From NCBI RefSeq assembly GCF_002261225.1, contig NZ_NEVM01000005.1:1736001-1800000 (forward strand): 64,000 bases of DNA. The letters run 5' to 3'. The position numbers and the translations under genes were made by a program. The notes under the pieces are model-generated. The model had not been told where the DNA came from and did no database searches. It was given only the letters and a program-made list of their open reading frames with translations. This DNA is from Bordetella genomosp. 10. GTDB lineage: Bacteria; Pseudomonadota; Gammaproteobacteria; Burkholderiales; Burkholderiaceae_B. The stretch's first letter is position 1. Every line of letters starts with the position of its first letter. Below, in pieces: positions 52,545-61,445 of the stretch.

Positions 52545-53508
52545 AGTGCTCGGAGTCCTTGCGCATCAATTCGCCGAATTCCGCCGGCGTGCCCCCGGCG
52601 GGCATCAAGCCCTGGTCCATCAGCTTGCGGCGCACGTCGGGATCGTTCTTGGCGATGGCGGTGATCTCGCTGGCCATGCGGTCGACGATGGCCTGCGGCG
52701 TGCCCTTGGGCGCGAGCAGGCCGACCCACGACTCGGTGGTGAAGCCGGGGAAGCCGGACTCCTCCATGGTGGGAATGCCGGGCTCGGTGGGCCAGCGGCT
52801 GGTATGGCTCAGGGCCAGGGCCTTGAGCTTGCCCTGCTTGACGTACTGCATGGGCACCAGGATGGGGTCGAAGACCATCGAGACCTGGCCGCCGAGCAGG
52901 TCGGTGAGGATGGGCGCGCTGCCCTTGTAGGGCACGTGGGTCATGGCCATATTGGCGCGCAGCGCGAAATCGGCGCCCACCATGTGCGCGCTGGACCCCG
53001 TGCCGCTGGACGCGAAGGTGAGCTTGTCGGGATGGGCGCGGCCGTATTCCACCAGCTCCTTCACGTTGTTGGCCGGCACGGCGTTGCTGACGAACAGGAA
53101 GAGCGGCAGGTCGGCCATGTGCACCACCGGGATCAGGTTGGCCGGATCGTAGGAGATCTTGTACAGATGGCTGTTGATGACGTAGGCCGGCAGGATGCTC
53201 AGGAAGGTGTAGCCGTCCGGCTCGGCCTTGGCGACATAGGCGGCGCTCAACTGGCTGTTGGCGCCGGGCTTGTTCTCGACGATGATGGTCTGCTTCAGGC
53301 GCGCGCCCAGCTTCTCCATGATGATGCGGGTCACGATGTCGGTCGCGCCGCCCGGCGTGTAGCCCACCACGACGTGGATGGGGCGGCTGGGCCAGGCGGC
53401 ATCGGCCGCCTGCGCCTGCCCACCGAAGCCGGCCGCGCCGGCGGCCAGCGCCAGGGACAGCAATAGGGTTTTCAGGCGCGCGCGGCGCGGATGTCGGGTT
53501 TGCTTCAT
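52504..53508 (-). CDS. Bug-family tripartite tricarboxylate transporter substrate-binding protein
   Basis: The 334-residue receptor has a signal peptide (LLLSLALAAGAAGFGGQAQA), then IHVVVGYTPGGATDIVTRII, IIVENKPGANSQLSAAYVA and PDGYTFLSIL. It follows the nitronate monooxygenase gene by 90 bases on the same strand and probably belongs to the CoA-dependent acid degradation operon as its receptor. The C-terminal coding end overlaps the start of the regulator gene by 41 bases. Confidence 0.93.
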   Translation of the reverse strand: MKQTRHPRRARLKTLLLSLALAAGAAGFGGQAQAADAAWPSRPIHVVVGYTPGGATDIVTRIIMEKLGARLKQTIIVENKPGANSQLSAAYVAKAEPDGYTFLSILPAYVINSHLYKISYDPANLIPVVHMADLPLFLFVSNAVPANNVKELVEYGRAHPDKLTFASSGTGSSAHMVGADFALRANMAMTHVPYKGSAPILTDLLGGQVSMVFDPILVPMQYVKQGKLKALALSHTSRWPTEPGIPTMEESGFPGFTTESWVGLLAPKGTPQAIVDRMASEITAIAKNDPDVRRKLMDQGLMPAGGTPAEFGELMRKDSEHYETIIKEAHITAQ

Positions 53509-53598
53509 GTCGTCGTCTCCTGTGCTGCCGGATCGAGCCGGCTGTTCTTGGTCGCATTCGCGCCGGATGGCGCATTTTGGATTGCCGCTGGAAAATAC

Positions 53599-54546
53599 TC
53601 AGGCCGCCAGCAGCCTGGCCTTCGCCGCCTCGTATTGTGCCGCGATGCGGTCCACCAGGGCGGCGGCCGGCACCACCGCGTCGATGACGCCCACCCCCTG
53701 TCCGCAGCCCCAGATGTCCTTCCAGGCCTTGGGCGCGCCGGACACGTAGCCGCGCTCCGGCGTGGGCAGGTTGTCCGGGTCCAGCCCCGCGTTGCGGATG
53801 GACGCGGCCAGGTAGTTCCCGTGCACGCCGGTAAACAGGTTGCTGTAGACGATGTCGTCGGAACTGGCCTCCACCACCGCCCGCTTGTAGCCTTCCGAGG
53901 CATTGGCCTCCGCGGTGGCGATGAAGGGCGAACCGATGTAGGCGAAATCGGCCCCCAGCGCCTGGGCCGCCAGGACGGCGTCGCCGGTGGCGATCGCCCC
54001 CGACAGCGCCAGCGGCCCGTCGAACCACTGGCGGATTTCCTGCACCAGGGCAAACGGATGGCGCGTCCCCGCATGGCCGCCCGCGCCGGCCGCGACCGCG
54101 ATCAAGCCGTCGGCTCCCTTGTCGATCGCCTTGTGCGCGTAGGTGTTGTGAATCACGTCGTGCAGGGTCACGCCGCCCCAGGCATGGACCGCCTGGTTGA
54201 TTTCCTCGCGCGCGCCCAGGCTGGTGATGACGAGCGGCACCTTATATTTCTCGCACAGGGCCAGGTCCTCGTCGAGGCGGGTATTGGTCTTGTGCGCGAT
54301 GAGATTGATGGCGAAAGGCGCGGCCGGCCGCGCCGGATTGGCCGCGTTCCAGGCGGCCAGGGTCTCGGTGATCTCCGCCAGCCACTCGTCGAGTTGCGCG
54401 CTGGGCCGCGCATTGAGGGCGGGCATGCTGCCCACGATGCCGGACTGGCATTGGGCGACCAGCAGCGCGGGCGTGCTGACGATGAACATCGGCGATGCGA
54501 TCACCGGCAGCCGGAGTTTCTGCAATACGGCGGGAATCCTGGACAT
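53599..54546 (-). CDS. Nitronate monooxygenase (2-nitropropane dioxygenase family)
   Basis: This 315-residue FMN-dependent TIM-barrel enzyme has LRLPVIASPMFIVSTPALLV, AVAAGAGGHAGTRHPF with the catalytic histidine, LALSGAIATGDAVLAAQALG and GADFAYIGSPFIATAEANAS. It is normal length. In acyl-CoA operons these proteins are common and may detoxify nitronates or act on an unknown unsaturated intermediate. ATG 54546 has AAAGG upstream. It is 44 bases after the CoA-transferase gene. Confidence 0.92.
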   Translation of the reverse strand: MSRIPAVLQKLRLPVIASPMFIVSTPALLVAQCQSGIVGSMPALNARPSAQLDEWLAEITETLAAWNAANPARPAAPFAINLIAHKTNTRLDEDLALCEKYKVPLVITSLGAREEINQAVHAWGGVTLHDVIHNTYAHKAIDKGADGLIAVAAGAGGHAGTRHPFALVQEIRQWFDGPLALSGAIATGDAVLAAQALGADFAYIGSPFIATAEANASEGYKRAVVEASSDDIVYSNLFTGVHGNYLAASIRNAGLDPDNLPTPERGYVSGAPKAWKDIWGCGQGVGVIDAVVPAAALVDRIAAQYEAAKARLLAA

Positions 54547-54590
54547 ACACGTCAACCTTTAAAAGAACCGATCGGGGAATCGCACCGACT

Positions 54591-55844
54591 TCAGGCAACC
54601 TCGCCGGGCAGCGTCAGCACGCCCTTGTCGCGCAAGGCGGCCAATTCGTCGTCCGGCAGGCTAAGCAGGCGCTGCAGCACTTCGCGGGTGTCCTGGCCCA
54701 GGCCGGGCGGCGCCTTGCGTATGGGCAGGCGCCGGCCGTCGAAGCGATACGGCGGCGCGAAGGTGTGCGTCTTTCCCGCCACGGGATGTGGCATCTCGCG
54801 CAGCATGCCCGCCTGCCGGGTGCGTTCGCAGGTCAGCGCCTCGTGCAGGCCCGCCACCTTGCCGCAGGGAATGCCGCAGGCCGCCAGCCGCTCCAGCAGC
54901 GCGTCGCGCGGGAAGGAACGGATCAACTCCACCATCATCGGCAGCAGGACCAGGCGGTGCTTGCTGCGCTCGACGTTGGTCGAGAAGCGCGGATCGTCGG
55001 CGATGTCCGGCCGCATCACCACCTGGCGGCAGAACTTGTCGAACTGCGCGTTGTTGCCAACGGTGATGATGAGCGGTCCATCGGCCGCCTCGAACATGCC
55101 GTAGGGCACGATGGAGGGATGGGCGTTGCCGTAGCGCTGGGGGTCGTGCCCCAGCAGCATCGCGTCCAGGCCGTAGTAGCTGGTGGTCAGGATGCCGCAG
55201 TCGTACAGCGACATCTCGATGTGCCCGCCCCTGCCCGTGCGCTCGCGCCGCCACAGCGCCGCCAGCACGGCCTGCGCCGCGCACATGCCGGTCATCATGT
55301 CGACGACGGCGACGCCGAACTTCAAGGGCGGCCGGCCGGCCTCGCCATTGATGGCCATGAGGCCGCTCTCGCCCTGGATCACCAGGTCGTAGCCGGGCCG
55401 CCCCGCCTCGGGCGAATAGCTGCCGTAGCCGGCGATGGCGCAATAGACCAGGTCCGGCTTGATGGCCTTGAGCCGTTCATAGCCCAGACCCAGCTTCTCG
55501 GCGCCGCCATGCTTGAAATTGTGGATCACCACGTCGAACCGCGGCAGCAGTTCGTGAACGATGCGCACGCCCTCCTCGCTTTGCAGGTCCAGCGTGACGG
55601 ACTGCTTGTTGCGGTTCATGGCCGAGTAGTACGTGGATTCGGTCTCGCCGATGCGCAGGCCCCAATCGCGCGTGTCGTCGCCCCGGCCCGGATGCTCGAC
55701 CTTGACCACCTCGGCGCCGAAGTCCGCCAGCACCTGGCCGCACAAGGGGCCGGCGAAGACCCGGGACAGGTCCAGGACCTTCACGCCCTCCAGCGGCAAA
55801 TCCATGCCCTCATCGGCCTGGGGCGCCGCCTGCGTCTGCTTCAT
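54591..55844 (-). CDS. CaiB/BaiF (family III) CoA-transferase
   Basis: The 417-residue protein has VKVLDLSRVFAGPLCGQVLA, FGAEVVKVEHPGRGDDTR, NRNKQSVTLDLQSEEG, GRPGYDLVIQGESGLM and the catalytic-aspartate segment VAVVDMMTGMCAA. It should activate the imported carboxylic acid by CoA transfer from another acyl-CoA, forming a transient aspartyl-CoA anhydride. It lies between the enoyl-CoA hydratase and nitronate monooxygenase genes. The acid is not identified. Confidence 0.93.
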   Translation of the reverse strand: MKQTQAAPQADEGMDLPLEGVKVLDLSRVFAGPLCGQVLADFGAEVVKVEHPGRGDDTRDWGLRIGETESTYYSAMNRNKQSVTLDLQSEEGVRIVHELLPRFDVVIHNFKHGGAEKLGLGYERLKAIKPDLVYCAIAGYGSYSPEAGRPGYDLVIQGESGLMAINGEAGRPPLKFGVAVVDMMTGMCAAQAVLAALWRRERTGRGGHIEMSLYDCGILTTSYYGLDAMLLGHDPQRYGNAHPSIVPYGMFEAADGPLIITVGNNAQFDKFCRQVVMRPDIADDPRFSTNVERSKHRLVLLPMMVELIRSFPRDALLERLAACGIPCGKVAGLHEALTCERTRQAGMLREMPHPVAGKTHTFAPPYRFDGRRLPIRKAPPGLGQDTREVLQRLLSLPDDELAALRDKGVLTLPGEVA

Positions 55845-55877
55845 CTTCGTCTCCTCTTTATCTTTTTTGCGAAGCGC

Positions 55878-56679
55878 TCAACCTGGCCGGCGCAGGCCGG
55901 CGTAGTCCGGCGGACGCTTCTCCAGGAAGGCGCCTATCCCCTCGCGCGACTCCTCGGTCTCCTGCGAAAGCACCATGAAGCGCGCCTCCTGCTCCAGTTG
56001 TTCCTCCAGGGTGTTGGCATGGGCCACGCGGCACAGCGACTTGATGCGCGCCATGGCCAGCGCCGGCCCCTCGGCCACGCCATGGGCCAATGCCAGGGCC
56101 TCGGCCAGGGCTTGCCCCGGCGCGGCCAGGCGGTTGACCGCGCCCAGGGCGTGCATCCGCTCGCCGTCGACGCGATTTCCCGTCAGGCACAATTCGGTCA
56201 GCAACTGCCGCGACATGAACTCCGCCAGGAAGGCCGTGGCGCCGCCGTCCGGCGTCAGCCCCACCTTGACGTAGGCCACCGAAAACACGGCGTCACGCGC
56301 CGCCACGAGCATATCGCAAGCCAGGGCCAGCGACAGGCCGGCGCCCGCCGCGGCGCCCTCCACCGCGGCGATCAGGGGCTTTGGGAAAGTCGCGCAGGCT
56401 GCGCACCATGCCGTGCAGCCCTTCGAGCAGGACGCGGCGTTCCTCGACGGGCAGTTCGCGCCGCCTGGCCAACTGGCGCAAGTCGCCGCCGGAGCAGAAA
56501 TGCCCGCCCTCGCCGGTCAGCACCACCGCGCCCACCTCGGGATCGGCGGCCGCGGCGGCCAGCGCTTCCGTCAGGGCGGCATAGAACCCGGGCGACAAGG
56601 CGTTGCGCGCCGCCGGGTTGTTGTTGCTCAACACCAGTACGGCGCCCTCGCGCCGGCTGAGCAGGACCGGCCCGGTCAT
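55878..56679 (-). pseudogene. Enoyl-CoA hydratase/isomerase, broken by a single-base frameshift
   Basis: The N-terminal half reads from ATG 56679 (MTGPVLLSRREGAVLVLSNN; GGHFCSGGDLRQLARRREL) to SLRDFPK. The C-terminal half continues in another frame from VEGAAAGAGLSLALACDMLV to the stop. The join is at about 56380-56383, where CCCAAAGCCCCTG has one base more than CCCAAGCCCCTG would need; the run of A is the likely site. Joined, the protein has normal crotonase length (about 266) and intact oxyanion-hole glycines. The start overlaps the acyl-CoA dehydrogenase stop by ATGA. It may be a genuine recent mutation or an error. Confidence 0.85.
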
Positions 56680-57833
56680 GGATGGCTCCCCTGCCCGTCC
56701 TGCTGCTGTCCCAGTTCGATGAAGCGGGCCAGGTGATGGTCTTCGTCGCCGAACTGGTGGTCGATCATGACCAGCCGCTTGGCGTAGTGGGCCAGGGGCA
56801 GCTCCCAGGTCATGCCGATGCCGCCGTGCAACTGGATGCTTTCCTCCGCCACCAGCGTGCCGACATAGCCGGTGCTGTACTTGGCCGCCGACAGGACGCG
56901 CTCGCGCGCCACGCGGTCGTCTTCGTCGATCGCCGCGGCCGCGTTGATGACGGCCGAGCGCGCCTGCTCCACTTCCAGCAGGAGGTCGGCCATGCGGTGC
57001 TGCAAGGCCTGGAAACTGCCGATGGGCACGCCGAACTGCTTGCGGATGCGCAGGTACTCCAGCGTCTGGTCCTTGGCCACGTCCATGGCGCCCAGCGCCT
57101 CGGCGCACAAGGCCAGCACGGCGTAGCCGCTGATGCGTTCCAGCACCTCGAACCCCGCGCCCTCGCGCCCCAGCAGCCCGTCGGCGCCGACCTTCACGCC
57201 GTCGAACGTCAGCTCGGCCGCGCGGCCGCCTTCGAAGCGGGGGTAGCCGCGCTTGGACAGGCCCGCGGCGTCGCCCGGCACCAGGAACAGGCTGATGCCG
57301 GCCGCGTCGCCCGGCTGGCCCGAGGTGCGCGCCGAGACCAGCAGCAGGCCGGCCTGCTCGCCAAACCCCACCACGCCCTTGGCGCCGTCGATCACCCAGC
57401 CGTCGCCGTCCCGGCGCGCCGTGGCGGCGACGTTTTCCAGCTCGTAGTGGCTGCCCGGTTCGTCATGGGCCAGCGCGGCGATGCAGTTGCCGGCGATGAT
57501 GTCGTCCAGCCAGGCCTGCTGCGCCGGGCTGCCGGCGTGGACCAGCGCCTGGCCGACCGCCAGCGCGCCCAGCATGGGCTCGGCCACCAGGCCGCGGCCC
57601 AGGCACTCGAACACCACGCTGATGTCGAAGCCCTGCCCGCCGAAACCGCCCGACGTCTCCGGGAACAGCGCGCCGATGGCGCCCAGTTCGGCGAACTTCG
57701 CGTACAGGGCCGGGCTGTGGCCCTCCTCGCCATAGGCGATGCGGTTGCGCGCCTCGATGCCGTATCGTTCGGAGATGAAGCGGTTCAGCGTATCCGCCAG
57801 CATGCGGCGGTCTTCGGTATGTTCGAAATTCAT
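56676..57833 (-). CDS. Acyl-CoA dehydrogenase, PimD-like small subunit
   Basis: The 385-residue flavoprotein has MLADTLNRFISERYGIEARN, SGGFGGQGFDISVVFECLGR, the FAD-binding segment HDEPGSHYELENVAATARRD and the C-terminal IQLHGGIGMTWELPLAHYAK. It resembles the small subunit of the pimeloyl-CoA dehydrogenase pair (PimC/PimD type), in which the partner is the larger protein. It follows the large subunit by 15 bases and overlaps the hydratase by ATGA. Confidence 0.88.
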   Translation of the reverse strand: MNFEHTEDRRMLADTLNRFISERYGIEARNRIAYGEEGHSPALYAKFAELGAIGALFPETSGGFGGQGFDISVVFECLGRGLVAEPMLGALAVGQALVHAGSPAQQAWLDDIIAGNCIAALAHDEPGSHYELENVAATARRDGDGWVIDGAKGVVGFGEQAGLLLVSARTSGQPGDAAGISLFLVPGDAAGLSKRGYPRFEGGRAAELTFDGVKVGADGLLGREGAGFEVLERISGYAVLALCAEALGAMDVAKDQTLEYLRIRKQFGVPIGSFQALQHRMADLLLEVEQARSAVINAAAAIDEDDRVARERVLSAAKYSTGYVGTLVAEESIQLHGGIGMTWELPLAHYAKRLVMIDHQFGDEDHHLARFIELGQQQDGQGSHP

Positions 57834-57848
57834 GTCGCCACCTGTGTC

Positions 57849-59057
57849 CTACAGTCCCAGGATCGTCTTGGAGATGATGTTCTTCTGGATTTCGTTGGAG
57901 CCGCCGAAGATGGACAGCTTGCGATAGTTGAAATAGGCCTTGGCGGCGGACTGCGCCTCGGGCGGGCCGACCGGCGTTTCGTCATAGCCGTAGTGCAGCG
58001 CCGCCTCGATGTACGGCGCCGCGTAGGGGCCCATCGCGCGGCGGATCAGCGACAGCAGCTCCTGGCGGATCACCGTGCCCTTGATCTTCAGCATGGAGCT
58101 TTCCGCGCCCGGCACGCCGCCGCCGGCCACGGCGGCCAGCACGCGCAGGTTGGTGGTCTTCATGTTTTCCAGGTCGATCTCGACGCGCGCCACCCGGGCC
58201 GCGAAGAGCGGGTCTTGCAACAGCGGACGGCCCTTGTACGCCAGCCGCGCGGCCGCGGTCTTGAGCTTCTCCAGCAAGGCCATCGAGAAACCCACCCCCG
58301 CGATATTGGTGCGCTCGTAGGTCAGCAGGTACTTGGCGTAGGTCCAGCCCTTGTTTTCCTCGCCGACCAGGTTCTCGACCGGCACCTTGACGTTGGTGAA
58401 GAACACCTCGTTGACTTCATGCTCGCCATCGAGCGTGATGATGGGGCGCACCTCGATGCCCGGCGTCTTCATGTCGATCAGCAGGAAGCTGATGCCCTGC
58501 TGGGCCTTCACCGACTTGTCGGTGCGCACCAGGCAGAAAATCATGTTGGCGTACTGGCCCAGGGTGGTCCAGGTCTTCTGGCCATTGACGAGGTAGTAGT
58601 CGCCCGCCGGGTCGGCGACGCGCACGGCGGAAGTCTTCAGCGAGGCCAGGTCGGAACCCGACCCCGGCTCGGAATAGCCCTGGCACCACCAGTCGGCGCC
58701 GTTGAGGATGCGCGGCAGCCAATGCTTTTTCTGCGCCTCGTTGCCGTACTTGATCAGCACCGGCCCCAGCATGGTCAGGCCGAAGGACAGCAGGCGCGGC
58801 GCGCCGGCAACGGCGCACTCGGTCTCGAAAATGAATTTCTCGAAGGCGTTCCAGCCGGTGCCGCCGTATTCCCGGGGCCAGTGGCTGGCCAGCCAGCCGC
58901 GCGCGTTGACGCGCGCCTGCCAGTCCTCCATGTCCTCGCGGGACAGGTGCAGGTTGTTCCTTACCTTGGCCGCCGTCGCCTCGGGCAGTTGGTCCTTCAG
59001 GAAGCCCCGCACCTCGTCGCGAAAGGCCAGTTCTTCGGGCGTGAATTGCAGATCCAT
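57849..59057 (-). CDS. Acyl-CoA dehydrogenase, PimC-like large subunit
   Basis: This 402-residue acyl-CoA dehydrogenase has FTPEELAFRDEVRGFLKDQL, WWCQGYSEPGSGSDLASLKT, YLVNGQKTWTTLGQYANMIF and the C-terminal IFGGSNEIQKNIISKTILGL. With the small subunit it should oxidise a dicarboxylic or alicyclic acyl-CoA using FAD. ATG at 59057 is chosen because upstream in-frame sequence lacks family similarity. It is the first gene of the operon, divergent from the LysR gene. Confidence 0.9.
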   Translation of the reverse strand: MDLQFTPEELAFRDEVRGFLKDQLPEATAAKVRNNLHLSREDMEDWQARVNARGWLASHWPREYGGTGWNAFEKFIFETECAVAGAPRLLSFGLTMLGPVLIKYGNEAQKKHWLPRILNGADWWCQGYSEPGSGSDLASLKTSAVRVADPAGDYYLVNGQKTWTTLGQYANMIFCLVRTDKSVKAQQGISFLLIDMKTPGIEVRPIITLDGEHEVNEVFFTNVKVPVENLVGEENKGWTYAKYLLTYERTNIAGVGFSMALLEKLKTAAARLAYKGRPLLQDPLFAARVARVEIDLENMKTTNLRVLAAVAGGGVPGAESSMLKIKGTVIRQELLSLIRRAMGPYAAPYIEAALHYGYDETPVGPPEAQSAAKAYFNYRKLSIFGGSNEIQKNIISKTILGL

Positions 59058-59193
59058 CAGTCTCCATCCTTGAATAAGTTCCGGGGCGGCCCGGCCGGCC
59101 ACGCGACGGCGGCGGAAACCAGCCGCGTCCCCCCACCGCATGGAAGCCAGAGATTCTGGCATCGACAAAATCCCTTTACAATTCAACAAGACA

Positions 59194-59217
59194 TTGACAA
59201 TCCGTTCAATTTTTTTT
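59194..59217 (+). promoter_or_regulatory. Divergent promoter region of the acid-degradation operon and LysR
   Basis: TTGACA (59194-59199) with an AT-rich stretch ending in an eight-T run (59210-59217) lies 12-35 bases upstream of the LysR ATG. The whole 59058-59228 gap is AT-rich for this genome (for example TTTACAATTCAACAAG). It is the only intergenic region that could hold the operon promoter and LysR binding sites; no clear inverted repeat was found. Confidence 0.4.
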
Positions 59218-59228
59218 GACACTGACCC

Positions 59229-60122
59229 ATGGATCTCGCCTCGCTGACCATGCTTGTCGAGATCATCGACAGCGGCAATCTCAGCCAAGCCGCGCGCAAG
59301 CTCAAGGTGACGCGGGCCAACGTCAGCTATCACCTGGCGCAGCTCGAAAAAGCCGCCGGCGTGCAGCTCCTGCACCGCACCACGCGGCGGGTGGAACCCA
59401 CGGAGGTAGGGGCCCGCCTGTACCAACACGGCCTGTCCATCCGCAATGAGATGCGCGCCGCGCAGGAAACCATCGCCAACCTCAGCCAGGGCCTGGTGGG
59501 CCGCGTCGGCATCAGCGTGCCCAGCGGCTATGGCCAGTTGGTGATGAGCCACTGGCTGATCGAGTTCAAGCGCCTCTACCCCGGCATCGTGCTCGACGTG
59601 CTTTTCGAGAATCGCGCGGACAACCTGCGCGACGACGTGGACATCGCCATCCGCGTCCTGCCCGAGCCGCCGCCCTCGCTGGTGGCGCGGCCGCTGGGCG
59701 ACGTGCATTACGTGGCCTGCGCCTCGCGCGAATACGTGCGCGAGCACGGCCTGCCGGGCACGCTGCAGGCGCTGCGCGATTCGCCGCTGATCACCTCCAG
59801 CGTGATGGGCAAGCACCTGCGCCTGTCAGCCTACCGGGACGGAGAGCGCCACGAGATCATGCTGGAGCCGACGTTGATCTCCGAGCACTTTCCGTTCTTG
59901 CGCCAGGGCATCCTGGCGGGCCTGGGCGTGGGTCTGGTGCCGGACTACGTGGTGCGGGACCAGCTTGCGGCGGGCGAGATCCTGAGCACGCTGGACGAAT
60001 ACCGGCTCAGCATCTTCGGCACGCATATGTACCTGCTCTACCTGTCCAATCGCCATCAGACGCGCGCGGTGCGCACGTGCATCGCCTTCCTGCTGGAGAA
60101 GGCGGGCGCCGCGGGGGCATAG
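59229..60122 (+). CDS. LysR-family transcriptional regulator
   Basis: The 297-residue LysR protein has MDLASLTMLVEIIDSGNLSQ, the helix-turn-helix KLKVTRANVSYHLAQLEKAA, and an effector domain starting VGRVGISVPSGYGQL. ATG at 59229 is the family start. It is divergent from the acyl-CoA dehydrogenase operon by 171 bases and presumably activates or represses it. The inducer would be the acid or its CoA ester. Confidence 0.92.
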   Translation: MDLASLTMLVEIIDSGNLSQAARKLKVTRANVSYHLAQLEKAAGVQLLHRTTRRVEPTEVGARLYQHGLSIRNEMRAAQETIANLSQGLVGRVGISVPSGYGQLVMSHWLIEFKRLYPGIVLDVLFENRADNLRDDVDIAIRVLPEPPPSLVARPLGDVHYVACASREYVREHGLPGTLQALRDSPLITSSVMGKHLRLSAYRDGERHEIMLEPTLISEHFPFLRQGILAGLGVGLVPDYVVRDQLAAGEILSTLDEYRLSIFGTHMYLLYLSNRHQTRAVRTCIAFLLEKAGAAGA

Positions 60123-60147
60123 CGCGGGGATTGCGGGCGGCGGCGCC

Positions 60148-61260
60148 TCAGGCGGGCAGGCCGGCGAAGGGCGCGCGGCCGAGGGTGCCGAGCAGGTCGG
60201 TCTGGGAGATGATGCCGGCGACGCAGCCGGCGGCGTCGGTGACGATCACCGCATGCGTGCGGCCGTCGGTGAGCACCGGCAGCAGCGCGGCGGCGGGCTG
60301 GTCGGCGTCCGTGGTCTGGGCCGACGCCAGCACGTCGGCCACGCTGGCGGCCGGACGGACCAGGTCGCGCAGGCCGACCGTGCCGAGCAGATGCCCGTGC
60401 TCGTCCAGCACCGGCAGCGTGCGGATATCGTGCCGCAGCAACAGTTCCTGCGCCTGGGCCGGCGTGGCGTCCGGCCGCACGGAAATGACGTCGCGCGACA
60501 TGATATCCGCGCAAAGCAGGTCGGCATGCGTGCGCACCAGCGCCTGGACTTCGATTTCATGCAGAAGCTGCTGCAAATCTTCCGGGTCGATGTCGAAGGT
60601 GGTGCCCAGCTTGGCGAGCGCCGCCTCGACGTCCTCCTGGCGCGGCCCCACCCGGTCGACGGGCGACGGATCGGCGGTCCCATGCGGATTGGCGGCGGGC
60701 GCGGGCTTGTGCGGATAGGCCCGGCGCGTCAGCTTGTGGAAGAAGATGCCCAGCAGCACCAGCATGCAGGAGTTCAGGCCCACCGGCACCAGCGGAAACA
60801 GCGCGCCCCATTTGGCGACGGCGGGACCGCCCAGCGCCACGGTCAGCGCGGCGGCGCCGCCCGGCGGATGCAGGCAGCGCGCGATCGACATGGCGCCGAT
60901 GGCGAAGGCCACCGCGGCGCCGGCGGCCATGACGGGATTGGGCACGATCTGGCCGATGAGATAGCCGGCGAACGCCGACAAGGTGTTGCCGCCGATGATG
61001 GACCAGGGCTGGGCCAGCGGGCTGGAGGGCACGGCGAACAACAGCACCGCCGACGCGCCCATGGGAGCGACCAGCAAGGGCAGTTGCGGGCCGTTGCCCA
61101 GCATCACGGCGCAGATCAGGCCGGTCAGGCCGATGCAGGCCAGCGCGCCGATACAGGCGATGAAGCGTTCCCGCCCGGTCGCGCCCGCGAGCATGGGCCG
61201 GAAAAAACGCAGTCGCCCGGCCGGCGACGTCTTGGGGGAAGAAGGGAGCAGCGGATTCAT
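60148..61260 (-). CDS. HPP-family membrane protein with C-terminal CBS domains
   Basis: This 370-residue protein has an HPP-type membrane domain with about five helices (FIACIGALACIGLTGLICAV; LPLLVAPMGASAVLLFAVPS; PVMAAGAAVAFAIGAMSIAR) and the diagnostic ARCLHPPGGAAALTVALGG. Two C-terminal CBS domains follow (ADIMSRDVISVRPDATPAQA, DIRTLPVLDEHGHLLGTVGL; AVIVTDAAGCVAGIISQTDL) that bind adenine nucleotides. HPP proteins of chloroplasts transport nitrite; the bacterial substrate is unknown. It converges on the LysR gene and is divergent from the MocR gene. Confidence 0.88.
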   Translation of the reverse strand: MNPLLPSSPKTSPAGRLRFFRPMLAGATGRERFIACIGALACIGLTGLICAVMLGNGPQLPLLVAPMGASAVLLFAVPSSPLAQPWSIIGGNTLSAFAGYLIGQIVPNPVMAAGAAVAFAIGAMSIARCLHPPGGAAALTVALGGPAVAKWGALFPLVPVGLNSCMLVLLGIFFHKLTRRAYPHKPAPAANPHGTADPSPVDRVGPRQEDVEAALAKLGTTFDIDPEDLQQLLHEIEVQALVRTHADLLCADIMSRDVISVRPDATPAQAQELLLRHDIRTLPVLDEHGHLLGTVGLRDLVRPAASVADVLASAQTTDADQPAAALLPVLTDGRTHAVIVTDAAGCVAGIISQTDLLGTLGRAPFAGLPA

Positions 61261-61445
61261 GGCGTCATGAACTGCCTGCGCAGGCGGGGAATGAAGCCTG
61301 CTTCGCAGTCCTGCCCGAAAAGGGGCCGCCGGATTATTCTGGATTAATGCGCCATAAGCAAATAACCGTCCGGTCCGTGACCGGGCGAGGGAAGGAGGTA
61401 GCGGCCCGATGACGATGGCGGCCCCATGACATAATCCGATGCACC

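Noticed and set aside
59210..59217. Eight-T run as an intrinsic terminator
   Set aside because: No stem precedes it and it lies immediately upstream of a start codon in a divergent promoter region.
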